Source: Candidatus Bipolaricaulota bacterium
Lineage (GTDB): Bacteria > Bipolaricaulota > Bipolaricaulia > RBG-16-55-9 > DRXL01
Assembly (NCBI GenBank): GCA_025061735.1
Contig: JANXAU010000031.1
Coordinates: forward strand, 1 to 51,396
DNA: 51,396 bases
Reading direction: 5' to 3'
A model generated the notes under the pieces. That model had not been told where the DNA came from and ran no database searches. It saw only the letters and a list, made by a program, of their open reading frames with translations. Each line of letters starts with the position of its first letter. Position 1 is the first letter of the stretch. Of this stretch, positions 1 through 12,037 are shown piece after piece. The position numbers were made by a program, and so were the translations under genes.

Positions 1-2145
<2,145 letters not shown>

Positions 2146-2207
2146 ATGTGATGCACTCTATTCACTTTTCAAAGACCAAAGGATTTCCGGAGATTGAAGC
2201 AAAGGGT

Positions 2208-2236
2208 ATTATACCCGGCATGAGGGGGGTTGTCAA
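2208..2236 (-). promoter_or_regulatory. Consensus sigma70 promoter for the 23S rRNA gene
   Basis: Minus strand TTGACA (2236-2231), 17-nt spacer, TATAAT (2213-2208), about 60 nt upstream of the 23S 5' end. Confidence 0.85.
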
Positions 2237-2270
2237 GACGGGGGGAAGAGCTAGATAAGAAGCGGGTTTC

Positions 2271-2636
2271 TTATACCGTTGCCGATTCGACCCCCGTCTC
2301 CAGACGGACAGGAGCATCGCCCCACAGCCCTTCTAGGTCATAGAACTTGCGCAGTTCCCTCTGGAAGATATGGACGATCAGATCGCCATAGTCTAGGACG
2401 ATCCAGTTCTTGGACTCCCAGCCCTCCGAGCGCAAGGCGGTCGCCGAGAGCTTCTCTAGAAGATGGTCCGCGATCGCCTTCACGTGCTTGGGGTTGTCGC
2501 CCGAGGTGATCACAAAAAAATCCGTCGGGATTGAGAACTCCCGCATATCTAGGATGACGGTCTCCTCGCCCTTCTTTTCGGCAATCAGCGTTACGATCTC
2601 CCTCAGCCTTCTCTCCGGAAGGGGTTTCTCTCTCAT
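2271..2636 (-). CDS. rsfS: Ribosome silencing factor RsfS/YbeB
   Basis: 121 aa; VILDMREFSIPTDFFVITSGDNPKHVKAIADHL...NWIVLDYGDLIVHIFQRELRKFYDLEGLWGDA is diagnostic of the family. Confidence 0.95.
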   Translation of the reverse strand: MREKPLPERRLREIVTLIAEKKGEETVILDMREFSIPTDFFVITSGDNPKHVKAIADHLLEKLSATALRSEGWESKNWIVLDYGDLIVHIFQRELRKFYDLEGLWGDAPVRLETGVESATV

Positions 2637-2639
2637 AGA

Positions 2640-3881
2640 CTAAGACCCGTCATCATCCTCCTCCTGAAGTTGGAAATCTTGCCCCAAGATCAAGAGCGCG
2701 TCGGCATCCTGCCCCGTCACGCCCTTGGCCGCCAGGCCCTTTATTATATCACGAACCTCCTCGGGGCGAACAACTTGAACGGGGCTGCGCCAGGGGCGCT
2801 CTCGTAACAATTGGATCTTCTGAGCGTTGCCCGAGATGTCTATGATATAGCTGTGCGCGTAATCGAGCCGATCGGCGTTGCCGATGTGAACGACGGTGAA
2901 CCCCTCATGCTGCAGGCGCTCGCCCACTCGACGCGCCAGGCCCGCCACCCCCGCCCCGTTGAGCACCTTAATCCGCACCTCGTCAGCGGTGACGACCTCC
3001 AACCGCTTGATCATCTTGGCGACCAAGGGCGCGGTGCGCACCGGATCGGGTTCGATATAGCAGCCCACGGGCTTGGGCTTGCACAGCGGCTCTCCGGGGA
3101 CTTGCTTGATCTGCACCATCTCGGGCTTCAGCCCCTGCAGCCTCTGAGACCAGCGATAGATGATCACCGGGGGGATGTTGGTCTTGACATACTGCTGCGC
3201 GGTCGAGACGATCTCTTGCCACCGGGAGAGCGAGATCTGGGGCAGCCCCTCGCGCAGGAAGGCCTCCCAGAGCTGACGCTGGCGCTGCAAGCGCCCCAGG
3301 TCGCCCGTCTTCTCATCGCGGTAGCGCACATAGCCCAGCGCGGCCTTCCCGGTGAGTTTCTGTCTCCCTGCGGGGATATCTATCGTCAGTTTTTGCGCGT
3401 GATCGGTGTACTTGAGCGCTTGGGGGACTGTAACCGTGACGCCACCTACTAAATCAATGAGCTTCTCAAAGCCGTCGTAGTCTATGACGGCGTAATAGCG
3501 CAGCTCGACCCCCAAAAAATTGGCGATCACGTGGCGAGCCAGCTCCGCCCCGCCATGCGCATAGGCCGCGTTGATCTTCTCTACTCGTCCGTCGGGATAT
3601 TTGACGCGGAGATCGCGGGGCAGGGCCAGCACGCGCAGATCGTTCTCTCGCAGGCTGGCCACCAGGATCGTATCGCTGCGCTGCGCCTTTGCCCCCTCGA
3701 TGCGATCTATCCCCAGCACCACGACGTTGAGCGGGTCCTCCAGCGACGGAGACTCCACCCGGCTCTTGTACCACCAATAGCCCGTAGCGCTGAACGCGAC
3801 CGCCAAGACCAACAGCACGACCACGCTGGCCACCCGCGGGTGGCCACGACCCTGACGGCGACGACGTCGGAAGAAGCGCAT
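2640..3881 (-). CDS. LytR-CpsA-Psr (LCP) family protein with LytR C-terminal domain
   Basis: N-terminal TM, LNVVVLGIDRIEGAKAQRSDTILVASL...RVLALPRDLRVKYPDG...KINAAYAHGG...RYRDEKTGDLGRLQRQRQ; C-terminal VRIKVLNGAGVAGLARRVGERLQHEGFTVV. Confidence 0.92.
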   Translation of the reverse strand: MRFFRRRRRQGRGHPRVASVVVLLVLAVAFSATGYWWYKSRVESPSLEDPLNVVVLGIDRIEGAKAQRSDTILVASLRENDLRVLALPRDLRVKYPDGRVEKINAAYAHGGAELARHVIANFLGVELRYYAVIDYDGFEKLIDLVGGVTVTVPQALKYTDHAQKLTIDIPAGRQKLTGKAALGYVRYRDEKTGDLGRLQRQRQLWEAFLREGLPQISLSRWQEIVSTAQQYVKTNIPPVIIYRWSQRLQGLKPEMVQIKQVPGEPLCKPKPVGCYIEPDPVRTAPLVAKMIKRLEVVTADEVRIKVLNGAGVAGLARRVGERLQHEGFTVVHIGNADRLDYAHSYIIDISGNAQKIQLLRERPWRSPVQVVRPEEVRDIIKGLAAKGVTGQDADALLILGQDFQLQEEDDDGS

Positions 3882-3889
3882 CGCCGTTG

Positions 3890-3918
3890 AGCGTAGCGCA
3901 AATCACCCCAGAAGTCAA
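3890..3918 (-). promoter_or_regulatory. Promoter of the LCP gene (predicted leaderless)
   Basis: Minus strand TTGACT-N17-TACGCT, 8 nt before the ATG. Confidence 0.6.
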
Positions 3919-4035
3919 CCCTCTGGGGCTCTTTCACCGGGAACTTTGTCCCCGGTCTCGACGTAGATGATCTCACGGGTGCGGCATGTCGAACCCCGAT
4001 GGGACCCAAGGCCGCGTCCAAGGCCAACCAAGATG

Positions 4036-4044
4036 TGTTATAAT
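4036..4044 (+). promoter_or_regulatory. Extended -10 promoter upstream of prkA
   Basis: TGTTATAAT (TGnTATAAT). Confidence 0.5.
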
Positions 4045-4088
4045 AGCACGGGCGGGCCGCAGGCCCAGCAGAGCCGGGAGGTGACCCT

Positions 4089-6146
4089 ATGGAAAGCATC
4101 GTGCGCGAGCTGGCGCGAGAGATCCGCGAAAAGCAAGTCCGCGATAAATACCGTCCTATCCCGTTTTCGGAATACCTCGAGATGGTCTTTGACGACCCCC
4201 GTCTGGTCCGCAACGCCTATCAGCGCCTCTATGATATGATTCTCAGCCATGGCACGCATATCGCCAAGGTGCACGACAAAGAAGTGATTCGCTATAACTT
4301 CTTTGATGATCCTTTCAGCGGGGGCGAGGACGCGATCTTCGGGATCGACGAGGCCCTCAAGAACTTGGTAGACACGTTCCATGCGGCCGCCAAAGGGCTG
4401 GGGCCGGATCGCCGCATCATCTTGCTCCACGGCCCGGTAGCCACCAGCAAGTCCACCATCGGGCGGCTGTTGCGAAGGGGGCTAGAAGAGTACTCCAATA
4501 CCGACGATGGGCGGCTCTACACCTTCGAGTGGGACGTCTCCGACTTCGACGACGAACCCCACGACACCGTCCCCTGCCCGATCTTCGAGGAGCCACTGCG
4601 GCTCATCCCCCTAGAAGGGCGTCAGAAGATCCTCGCCGAACTCAATCGCATCTTCAAAGAGAAATACCACGGCGAGTACACCCTGCGCGTCGAGGGCGAC
4701 CTCTGCCCCAAGTGTCGGTTCTATTTCAATCGCTTCATGCGCCTGTATGAAGACGACTTAGAGAAAGTCCTCAAGCACGTCACCGTGCGGCGCTTGATCT
4801 TGAGCGAGAAGGACCGCCGGGGCATCGCCACCTTCGAGCCGAAAGATAAGAAAAATCAAGACGAAGAAGAGCTCACCGGCGGCATGAATTGGAGACTCGT
4901 TCAGATTTACGGGAGCGATTCCGATCCCCGAGCGTTCAACTACGACGGCGAGCTGTGCGTGGCCAACCGCGGGATCTTCGACGGCGAGGAGCTGCTCAAG
5001 CTCCAAGAAGAATTCTTATACGACTTCTTGCACGCCACTCAAGAGCACGTCATCAAGCCCAAGAAGAACCCCCGCATCGACATTGACACCGTGATCTTGG
5101 GCCGCACCAACAACCCTGAATACCGGAGAGTTAGGGCCAACGAGAAGATGGAAGCGTTCAATGACCGCACGCGCAAGATCGATATCCCCTACGTGCTGCG
5201 CGTGTCCGACGAAGAAAAGATCTACAGAAAATTCTTCGGCAAGACGCGCGTGGGCGGCAAGCACATCGCGCCCCACACGCTGCGGATGGCCGCCCTCTGG
5301 GCGATCTTGACGCGCTTGGACGAACCTACGGGGGATATCACGATTTTACAAAAAGCCAAGCTCTACAACGGCGAGGCGATCCCCAATCGCACCGTGGATC
5401 TCAAAAAGCTCAGGGACGAAGCCAAAGACGAGGGCTTCTTCGGGATCAGCCCACGCTACGTGATTGATATGATCAGCAAGGCCCTCGTCAACGACACCGA
5501 AGGCTGCATCAATCCCTATCGCGTCCTGGCAATGCTGGAGGACAATTTGGCCCACCACTCGGCAATTGATGAGAACCGTCTGGACGAGTACAAAGAGTAT
5601 ATAGAGCTTGTGAAAGAAGAGCTGTCGGCGATCTGCCAAGAGGAAGTCCGTCGGGTGATCAGCCACAACCCCGACGAGCTGCGCGAGGTCGGCCAGAAGT
5701 ACTTGGATCATGTGATGGCCTATCTCAACGACGAGAAGGTGGAGGATCGCTACACCGGCGAGGAGATGGAACCCGACGAAGAGTTCATGCGCTCGATTGA
5801 GAAGCAGATCGGCATCACGGAAGCGCAAAAAGACGACTTTCGCCAAGAGATCTCCAACTGGATCAGCGAGCGCGCCCGCAAGGGCGAGCCGTTCAACCCC
5901 GAACAGAACGACCGCTTGCGCAAGGCGCTTGAAAAGAAGCTCTGGGAGGACAAGAAGCACAACATTAACTTCACGGCGATGGTCAGCGACAAGACGACCG
6001 ACCCGGAGCACAAGCGGCGCAAGGCCGAGTGGATCGAGCGATTGAAGCAAGAGTTTGGGTATTGTGACGTCTGCGCCGAGAACGTGATCGTGCACGCCGG
6101 CGCCGAGGTCGCCCGCGAAGAACTAGAAGAGCGCGAGCGCCACTAG
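4089..6146 (+). CDS. prkA: PrkA-type serine protein kinase (AAA+ PrkA)
   Basis: 685 aa; IILLHGPVATSKSTIGRLLRRGLEEYS Walker A, ANRGIFDGEELLKLQEEFLYDFLHATQEHVIKP; followed by yeaH and spoVR homologues. Confidence 0.95.
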   Translation: MESIVRELAREIREKQVRDKYRPIPFSEYLEMVFDDPRLVRNAYQRLYDMILSHGTHIAKVHDKEVIRYNFFDDPFSGGEDAIFGIDEALKNLVDTFHAAAKGLGPDRRIILLHGPVATSKSTIGRLLRRGLEEYSNTDDGRLYTFEWDVSDFDDEPHDTVPCPIFEEPLRLIPLEGRQKILAELNRIFKEKYHGEYTLRVEGDLCPKCRFYFNRFMRLYEDDLEKVLKHVTVRRLILSEKDRRGIATFEPKDKKNQDEEELTGGMNWRLVQIYGSDSDPRAFNYDGELCVANRGIFDGEELLKLQEEFLYDFLHATQEHVIKPKKNPRIDIDTVILGRTNNPEYRRVRANEKMEAFNDRTRKIDIPYVLRVSDEEKIYRKFFGKTRVGGKHIAPHTLRMAALWAILTRLDEPTGDITILQKAKLYNGEAIPNRTVDLKKLRDEAKDEGFFGISPRYVIDMISKALVNDTEGCINPYRVLAMLEDNLAHHSAIDENRLDEYKEYIELVKEELSAICQEEVRRVISHNPDELREVGQKYLDHVMAYLNDEKVEDRYTGEEMEPDEEFMRSIEKQIGITEAQKDDFRQEISNWISERARKGEPFNPEQNDRLRKALEKKLWEDKKHNINFTAMVSDKTTDPEHKRRKAEWIERLKQEFGYCDVCAENVIVHAGAEVAREELEERERH

Positions 6147-6176
6147 GACCCTTCGCGGCGCTCAGCATACGGGGGA

Positions 6177-7298
6177 GTGTCGGCGATGGCCAAGCGCATC
6201 TTGAAAGACTTAGAGCGCTTCAAAAGAATAGTGCGCGGCGAGATCAGAAAGAACTTAAAAGAGCTGATCGAGAGCGGCGAGATCGTGGGGCAGAAGGGCG
6301 GGGATATCATCAAGATCCCGCTCAAGTCCGTGCGCATTCCCCAGTTTCGGTACGATCCGCGTCAGGCCGGGGGGCTGGGGGCGGGCGAGGGCGAGATCGG
6401 TGACCCCGTACATATCGAGCCCTCTCAGGACGGCCAACCGGGCCAAGGCCCCGGCCCGCACTTTAGAGAAGTCGAGATCGAGCTGCGCGAGCTGGCCGAG
6501 ATCTTGGGGGAAGAGTTAGAACTCCCCAAGATCCAGCCCAAGGGCCAAAGACACGTCTTGCAAGGCGACGAAGAGTATTTGGACATCTCGACCGTCGGTC
6601 CCCAGACGCTCTTGATGAAGCGGCGTGCCTATCAGAAGGGCTTGCTGCGCCAGCTCTTGATGTCTCCCCAGCCCCTGGCCCCCGGCGATAGCATCGTGGT
6701 CACCCCCATCAAAGAAGACTTTCGCTATCTCTATGGCCAGCCCAGCCTCTCCCCCGAAGCCAGTTGTGTGATCATCTTCATGCGCGACGCGTCCGGCTCG
6801 ATGTCCGGCGAGAAGACCGAGATCATCCGCCAAGAAAATTGGTGGATCGATCTGTGGCTGCGCACCAACTATCAACACGTGGAGCGCGTCTATATCTTGC
6901 ACGACTACGAAGCGCAGGAGGTCAAAGAAGACGACTTCTATCATTTGAGCACGGGGGGCGGGACGCGCATCAGCTCGGCGTATGAGCTGTGCGACCGCGT
7001 GATCGACCGGCGCTATCCCCCAGAGCATTGGAACATCTACGCGTTTCACTTCAGCGACGGGGAGAATTGGATCGGCGACACCGAAAATGCCTGCGTGCCG
7101 TTGCTCGAGGAGAAGTTGCTGCCCAAGATCAATCTCTTCTGCTACGGGCAGGTGACGCTGGGGCGACGGTCGCCGGGGTTGCATCTGGTGAAGCTCAAGG
7201 AGCGCCTCGACGGTCATGAGAACTTCGTTACGTCTATCATCTCTAGCCGTGAGGAGATCTTGCAGTCCATCAAAGAGTTCCTTGGCAAGGGGCGATAG
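6177..7298 (+). CDS. yeaH: DUF444/YeaH-YhbH family protein (VWA-like)
   Basis: SCVIIFMRDASGSMSGEKTEIIRQENWWIDLWLRTNYQHVERVYILHDYEAQEV; neighbours prkA and spoVR. Alternative ATG start at 6186. Confidence 0.92.
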   Translation: MSAMAKRILKDLERFKRIVRGEIRKNLKELIESGEIVGQKGGDIIKIPLKSVRIPQFRYDPRQAGGLGAGEGEIGDPVHIEPSQDGQPGQGPGPHFREVEIELRELAEILGEELELPKIQPKGQRHVLQGDEEYLDISTVGPQTLLMKRRAYQKGLLRQLLMSPQPLAPGDSIVVTPIKEDFRYLYGQPSLSPEASCVIIFMRDASGSMSGEKTEIIRQENWWIDLWLRTNYQHVERVYILHDYEAQEVKEDDFYHLSTGGGTRISSAYELCDRVIDRRYPPEHWNIYAFHFSDGENWIGDTENACVPLLEEKLLPKINLFCYGQVTLGRRSPGLHLVKLKERLDGHENFVTSIISSREEILQSIKEFLGKGR

Positions 7299-7299
7299 G

Positions 7300-8937
7300 A
7301 TGAATCGCAGAAGGGTGCGTGAGCTGGAGGCGATGCGCAAAGAAGCGCGTCGTTTGGCGGAGTCGGTGGGACTCGACCCGACGCCGGTCATCTTCGGCGT
7401 GGTGGACTACGACCAACTGAACGAGTACTCGGCCTATGACGGCTTTCCTGAGCGCTTTCCCCATTGGTCGTTTGGGATGAGCTACGATTACTTCCGCAAG
7501 CGCTCGGCTTATTCGGGGTGGTGGACTTACGAATTGGTGCTCAACACCGATCCGGCGATCGCGTTCCTGCGCGAGAGCAACACCCCTGTTGAGAACAAAG
7601 GCGTGATGATTCACGTCTACGGCCACGCCGATTTCTTCAAGAACAACCGGTGGTTCAGCAAGACCCCCAAAGACATGATCAAGGTCATGCACACCCACGC
7701 CCAGCGCATCGAAGAGTACATGAACAAGTACGGCGTGGAGCGGGTCGAGTCGTTTATAGACAAAGCGCTCTCGATCCAGTACGAGATTGATCAATACGCG
7801 CCGTTCATCAAGCGCCGCTGGCGGGAGATCCCCAAGAACTACGAAGAGGAGCCGCCTTTGGAACCGAAGCGCATCCCCGTCAAGCGCGACTATATGGATC
7901 GGTTCGTTAACCCGCCCGCGTGGCTGGAGGAGCGTCGCGCTCTGTTGAAGCAGCGTTATGAGGAGCAAGCCAGGCGTCTTCAGGAGGAGACCGAGCTGCT
8001 CCAACCTCAGAAGGATCTCTTGGCGTTTTTGATCAAGTATGGGCGCTTGGAGGGCTGGCAGAAAGATATTCTGGCGATGATCCGGGAGGAGTCGCTCTAT
8101 TTTGTGCCCCAGATGCAGACGAAGATCATGAACGAGGGATGGGCGATGCTCTGGCAATCGAAGCTCATGGCCGAGTTTGCTACCCCGGAGGAGTTCGTAG
8201 ACCACGCGGATATGGTAAGCAAGGTGCTTGTCGGCGGGGTGGTCAATCCCTATGCGTTGGGCAAGCTCATCTGGGAGGATATCAAAGAGCGCTGGGACAA
8301 GGGGCGGTTTGGACGCGAATGGGAGCTGTGCCAAGACCCCGAAAAGAAAAAGCGCTGGGACACGAAGGCCAACTTGGGCACCGAGAAGATCTTCGAGGTG
8401 CGGCGCACCTACAACGACATCACGTTCTTGGCGGATTTCTTCACCGAAGAGCTGTTTGAGAAGCTCAAGCTCTTCGCCTATGAGTACATTCCCGAGACAG
8501 GGGCCTATCACATCACCTCTCGGGACTTTCATGACGTCAAGAAGAAACTGCTCTTTCAGTACACCAACCTCGGCCGCCCGGTGATCAAGGTCGCCACGGG
8601 CAACTATGGCAACAAGGGCGAACTGCTCTTGCTGCACATGTACAACGGGGTTGGCCTGAACCTAGAAGAGGCCAAGGAAGTCCTCAAGAACATCTATGCG
8701 ATGTGGGGGCGGCCGGTGAATCTGAAGACGATCATCAAGAGAAAAGTGAAAGATCCCGATCCCATGCGCAATCGCATCCATCCAGAGCGTCCGCTCACCG
8801 CCGTCTACGAAGAACAAGGCGTGCTCTTAAGATACGACGGGGAGAGCGTGCGCGAGCTGGCCCTCAGCAGCGACGAGATCGAGGAGATCCGGCTGGACGA
8901 AGATTACAATACCATCCCGCGGGAGTGGATCGGCTAA
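7300..8937 (+). CDS. spoVR: SpoVR family protein
   Basis: GMSYDYFRKRSAYSGWWTYELVLNTDPAIAFLRESN...VYGHADFFKNNRWF; start chosen at ATG 7300 rather than the longer ORF start. Confidence 0.93.
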   Translation: MNRRRVRELEAMRKEARRLAESVGLDPTPVIFGVVDYDQLNEYSAYDGFPERFPHWSFGMSYDYFRKRSAYSGWWTYELVLNTDPAIAFLRESNTPVENKGVMIHVYGHADFFKNNRWFSKTPKDMIKVMHTHAQRIEEYMNKYGVERVESFIDKALSIQYEIDQYAPFIKRRWREIPKNYEEEPPLEPKRIPVKRDYMDRFVNPPAWLEERRALLKQRYEEQARRLQEETELLQPQKDLLAFLIKYGRLEGWQKDILAMIREESLYFVPQMQTKIMNEGWAMLWQSKLMAEFATPEEFVDHADMVSKVLVGGVVNPYALGKLIWEDIKERWDKGRFGREWELCQDPEKKKRWDTKANLGTEKIFEVRRTYNDITFLADFFTEELFEKLKLFAYEYIPETGAYHITSRDFHDVKKKLLFQYTNLGRPVIKVATGNYGNKGELLLLHMYNGVGLNLEEAKEVLKNIYAMWGRPVNLKTIIKRKVKDPDPMRNRIHPERPLTAVYEEQGVLLRYDGESVRELALSSDEIEEIRLDEDYNTIPREWIG

Positions 8938-8940
8938 CCC

Positions 8941-10050
8941 GTGCTGCGCCGTCGCGTCTCTCTCTGGAAGCTCTTTGTCTTTGGGATTTTAGGTCTCTCT
9001 CTGGTCGTGATTTATCTTCAGGGGCAGGTCTCGGTTGTTCAGCAAGAAGAGTATCTGTTGGGCACGTATTTTCGGATCAAGGCCCAGGGGCGCGTGCGCG
9101 AGCGCGTTGTCGCGGCCTTGGAGGCCGCGTGGCGCGAGGCGCGCCGGCTCTCCGAAGAACTGAGCCGCACCGGCCCCGGCCCGCTGGGCGAGCTGAACCG
9201 CCGCGGCTCCGAAGAACCCGTCAAGCTCACCCCCGATCTTCTCGCGCTTTTAGAAGCAGCTCGGCAGTTCCGCGCGCTCAGCCACGGCGCCTTCGACCCG
9301 ACGATCGGGAAGATCGTCAATCTCTGGGGCTTCACTCAAGATTGGGATCGCGCGGGCGTGGGGCGCGTGCCCGCCCGCGAAGAGCTGGAGCCGTTCCTGG
9401 TCGAGCGCGACTTCTTTATAGACACGCTCGCTCAGACCGGACGCCTCAGCGGCCCCCACGTCGAGATCGACCTAGGGGGCATCGCCAAGGGCTATATTGT
9501 AGATCGCGTGATCGGCGTGCTGCGATCTTACGAACTCGACAACGCGCTGGTGGACGCTGGGGGGAATATTCGGGTCTTCAACGACCGGCCTCGACGGGTC
9601 TTGTGGTGGGAGGAGCGGCGGCCGTTTCGCATCGCCGTCCAGCATCCTCGCGATGAGCAGAAGATTCTTGGGGTTTTGGAGATCTGGGCAGATCAAGCGG
9701 TGGCGACGTCGGGGGACTACCAGCGCTGCTTCTTTGCTGATGCTCTCCAACGGATCTTTCCGTGTCGCTACGCCGACGACCCAGACAAGACGCGCTATCA
9801 TCATCTGATGGATCCCAAGACGGGGCAGCCGGCGCGGGGCTTGATCAGCGCGACGATCCTGGCGCCAACGGCCATGGAGGCCGACGCGCTCAGCACGGCG
9901 GTCTTCGTGCTGGGCGAGCGCGAGGGGTTAGCGCTCGTCGAGAGCCTGCCCAAGGTGGAGGGCGTCCTCGTGACCGACGACGGGCGGATCGTGACCTCAT
10001 CGGGGATAGAAGCGGGCCGCTTCCCCTCGGAGCTGAAGGCGGTGCGCTAG
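8941..10050 (+). CDS. apbE: FAD:protein FMN transferase (ApbE family), membrane anchored
   Basis: GAFDPTIGKIVNLWGF, VEIDLGGIAKGYIVDRVI, ALVDAGGNIRVF, HHLMDPKTGQPARGL, ADALSTAVFVLG; GTG start 4 nt after the spoVR stop. Confidence 0.93.
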   Translation: MLRRRVSLWKLFVFGILGLSLVVIYLQGQVSVVQQEEYLLGTYFRIKAQGRVRERVVAALEAAWREARRLSEELSRTGPGPLGELNRRGSEEPVKLTPDLLALLEAARQFRALSHGAFDPTIGKIVNLWGFTQDWDRAGVGRVPAREELEPFLVERDFFIDTLAQTGRLSGPHVEIDLGGIAKGYIVDRVIGVLRSYELDNALVDAGGNIRVFNDRPRRVLWWEERRPFRIAVQHPRDEQKILGVLEIWADQAVATSGDYQRCFFADALQRIFPCRYADDPDKTRYHHLMDPKTGQPARGLISATILAPTAMEADALSTAVFVLGEREGLALVESLPKVEGVLVTDDGRIVTSSGIEAGRFPSELKAVR

Positions 10051-10061
10051 CACGGCCCGGA

Positions 10062-10090
10062 TTGACAGGCCCTTCTTTATATAGTAGAAT
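10062..10090 (+). promoter_or_regulatory. Promoter of the ffh operon
   Basis: TTGACA-N17-TAGAAT; start codon 19 nt downstream, so a very short 5' UTR. Confidence 0.7.
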
Positions 10091-10109
10091 CGCATATCCG
10101 ACCCATCGT

Positions 10110-11408
10110 ATGTTTAGCGCGTTAACCGAGAAGCTCAATTCTGTTTTGACGCAGTTGCGCCGGCGCGGTGCCCTCACCGAGAGAGACCTAGACGAGGGCC
10201 TACGCCAGGTCCGGCTCGTGCTTTTAGAAGCCGACGTACACTACAAAGTCGTCAAGAAGTTCATAGACGACGTCAAGCAAAAAGCCCTCGGCGCGCAGAT
10301 CCTAGAGAGCCTCACCCCGGGGCAGCAGATCGTCAAGATCGTTCGAGACGAGTTGGTGCAGATTCTTGGAGGCACTCGCGCGGATCTCCATCTGACCCAA
10401 TGGCCCGCGGTGATTCTGTTAGTAGGGCTTCAAGGCTCCGGCAAGACGACGATGGCGGGCAAGCTCGCCAAGTATCTGGCGGAGAGAGAGCAAAAGAGGG
10501 TCTTATTGGCGGCGGCCGACTTGCAGCGTCCCGCGGCGATAGAGCAGCTACGACAGTTGGGAGCCAAGTTGGGCTATCCCGTCTATGCCCAAGGGCGCAC
10601 GCCCCTGGAAGTCGCCGAGGGAGCGCTCCAGGAGGCGCGCAAGAGCTCGTTTGACGTGTTGGTCGTCGACACCGCTGGGCGGCTCCACATCGACGAGGAG
10701 CTGATGTCTGAACTCCAAGAGATGAAGCAGAGGCTGCAGCCCGCTGAGACCCTCTTGGTGGTCGATGCCATGACCGGCCAAGAGGCCGTGACCATCGCGC
10801 AGACGTTCGATCAGCGATTGAAGCTCACTGGGATCATTCTGACCAAGCTCGACGGAGATGCGCGCGGCGGTGCGGCCCTCTCGATGGTCACGATCACGGG
10901 GAGGCCGATTAAGTTTGTCGGCGTGGGGGAGAAGCTTGAAGATCTAGAAGTCTTCCATCCGGATCGCATGGCCGAGCGCATCTTGGGGATGGGAGATATT
11001 CTCTCGCTGATCGAGGAGGCCGAAGCGCGCGTAGACGCAAAGAAGGCCGAAGAGTTCATCAAGAAGATTCAGAGAGAGAGCTTCACGCTGGAAGACTTTC
11101 GCGAGCAGATTCAGCAGCTGCGTCGCATGGGGCCGATCACGAAGCTCTTAGAGAAGATCCCTGGGATGCAAAAAATCGAAGTAGACGAGCGCGCGCTGGT
11201 GCGCGTCGAAGCGATTATCAACTCGATGACGCCCGAGGAGCGTCGTCGGCCCGAGATCTTGGATGCGAAGCGCAAGAGGCGCATCGCGTTGGGCAGCGGC
11301 ACCCACGTCAGCGAAGTCAATAAGCTCTTGAAGCGCTTCGACGAGGCCAAGAAGATGATGAAGCAGCTCAAGGGCAAGCGATTCCCGCAGATCCCGTTTG
11401 GGCGTTGA
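10110..11408 (+). CDS. ffh: Signal recognition particle protein Ffh
   Basis: MFSALTEKLNSVLTQLRRRGALTERDLDEGLRQVR, LLVGLQGSGKTTMAGKLA, VDTAGRLHIDEELM, methionine-containing M domain. Confidence 0.97.
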   Translation: MFSALTEKLNSVLTQLRRRGALTERDLDEGLRQVRLVLLEADVHYKVVKKFIDDVKQKALGAQILESLTPGQQIVKIVRDELVQILGGTRADLHLTQWPAVILLVGLQGSGKTTMAGKLAKYLAEREQKRVLLAAADLQRPAAIEQLRQLGAKLGYPVYAQGRTPLEVAEGALQEARKSSFDVLVVDTAGRLHIDEELMSELQEMKQRLQPAETLLVVDAMTGQEAVTIAQTFDQRLKLTGIILTKLDGDARGGAALSMVTITGRPIKFVGVGEKLEDLEVFHPDRMAERILGMGDILSLIEEAEARVDAKKAEEFIKKIQRESFTLEDFREQIQQLRRMGPITKLLEKIPGMQKIEVDERALVRVEAIINSMTPEERRRPEILDAKRKRRIALGSGTHVSEVNKLLKRFDEAKKMMKQLKGKRFPQIPFGR

Positions 11409-11438
11409 TATCTATAAATTCAGAAGGAAGGAGAAGCT

Positions 11439-11714
11439 ATGGCTGTGAAGATCCGGCTGAAGCGCATGGGGAAGCGAGGGCAACCGTCGTACCGGGTGAT
11501 CGTGATGGACGAGCGCAGCCCGCGCGACGGGCGCGTCGTGGCCGAGCTGGGCTGGTACAATCCCCTGCGGGGAGAGTACGAGATCGACACCGCGAGCGCG
11601 CTGGGATGGCTGGAGAAGGGCGCTCAACCGAGCGAAGCGGCCCGACGGCTCCTTTCGCGCCGGGGCGTCCTCGCCGAGTTCCACAAGATCCAGAGCCAAA
11701 GATCTAAGACGTGA
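11439..11714 (+). CDS. rpsP: 30S ribosomal protein S16
   Basis: MAVKIRLKRMGKRGQPSYRVIVMDERSPRDGRVVAELGWYNPL. Confidence 0.97.
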   Translation: MAVKIRLKRMGKRGQPSYRVIVMDERSPRDGRVVAELGWYNPLRGEYEIDTASALGWLEKGAQPSEAARRLLSRRGVLAEFHKIQSQRSKT

Positions 11715-12031
11715 GTCAGGTCTTTCGCGCGCTGCAATTTCTGATCGCGCGTCTGGTAGATCGTCCCGATCAGATCCAGATCGAGCGGGTCGAGACGCCC
11801 AAGGTGGATCTGTTCACGCTCAGCGTGCCCAAAGAAGAGATGGGGAGGTTGGTGGGGCGCAACGGGCGCACCGCCGAAGCGATCCGCGATCTTCTGGGGG
11901 CGATAGGGGCCATCGCCGGAAAAGAGGTCATCTTGGACGTGATCGAGGCGCGCGCCCCGCGGCAACCGCGCGAGCGCCGGCGACGCGGTCGGGGGCGCTC
12001 CCGCGCCCGTCCGCGCTCCCCCAGTCCGTAA
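11711..12031 (+). CDS. khpA: KH-domain RNA-binding protein (KhpA-like)
   Basis: EEMGRLVGRNGRTAEAIRDLLGAIGAIAGKEVILDVIEA between rpsP and trmD; Arg-rich C-terminal tail. Confidence 0.85.
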   Translation: MSQVFRALQFLIARLVDRPDQIQIERVETPKVDLFTLSVPKEEMGRLVGRNGRTAEAIRDLLGAIGAIAGKEVILDVIEARAPRQPRERRRRGRGRSRARPRSPSP

Positions 12032-12037
12032 CGGCCT

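Noticed and set aside
5346-6095. Long antisense ORFs opposite prkA, yeaH, spoVR and others (e.g. 7270-8637 minus, 455 aa; 37480-38829 minus, 449 aa)
   Set aside because: GC-rich codon bias produces long antisense frames; no recognisable domains, and the sense strand encodes well-conserved proteins.
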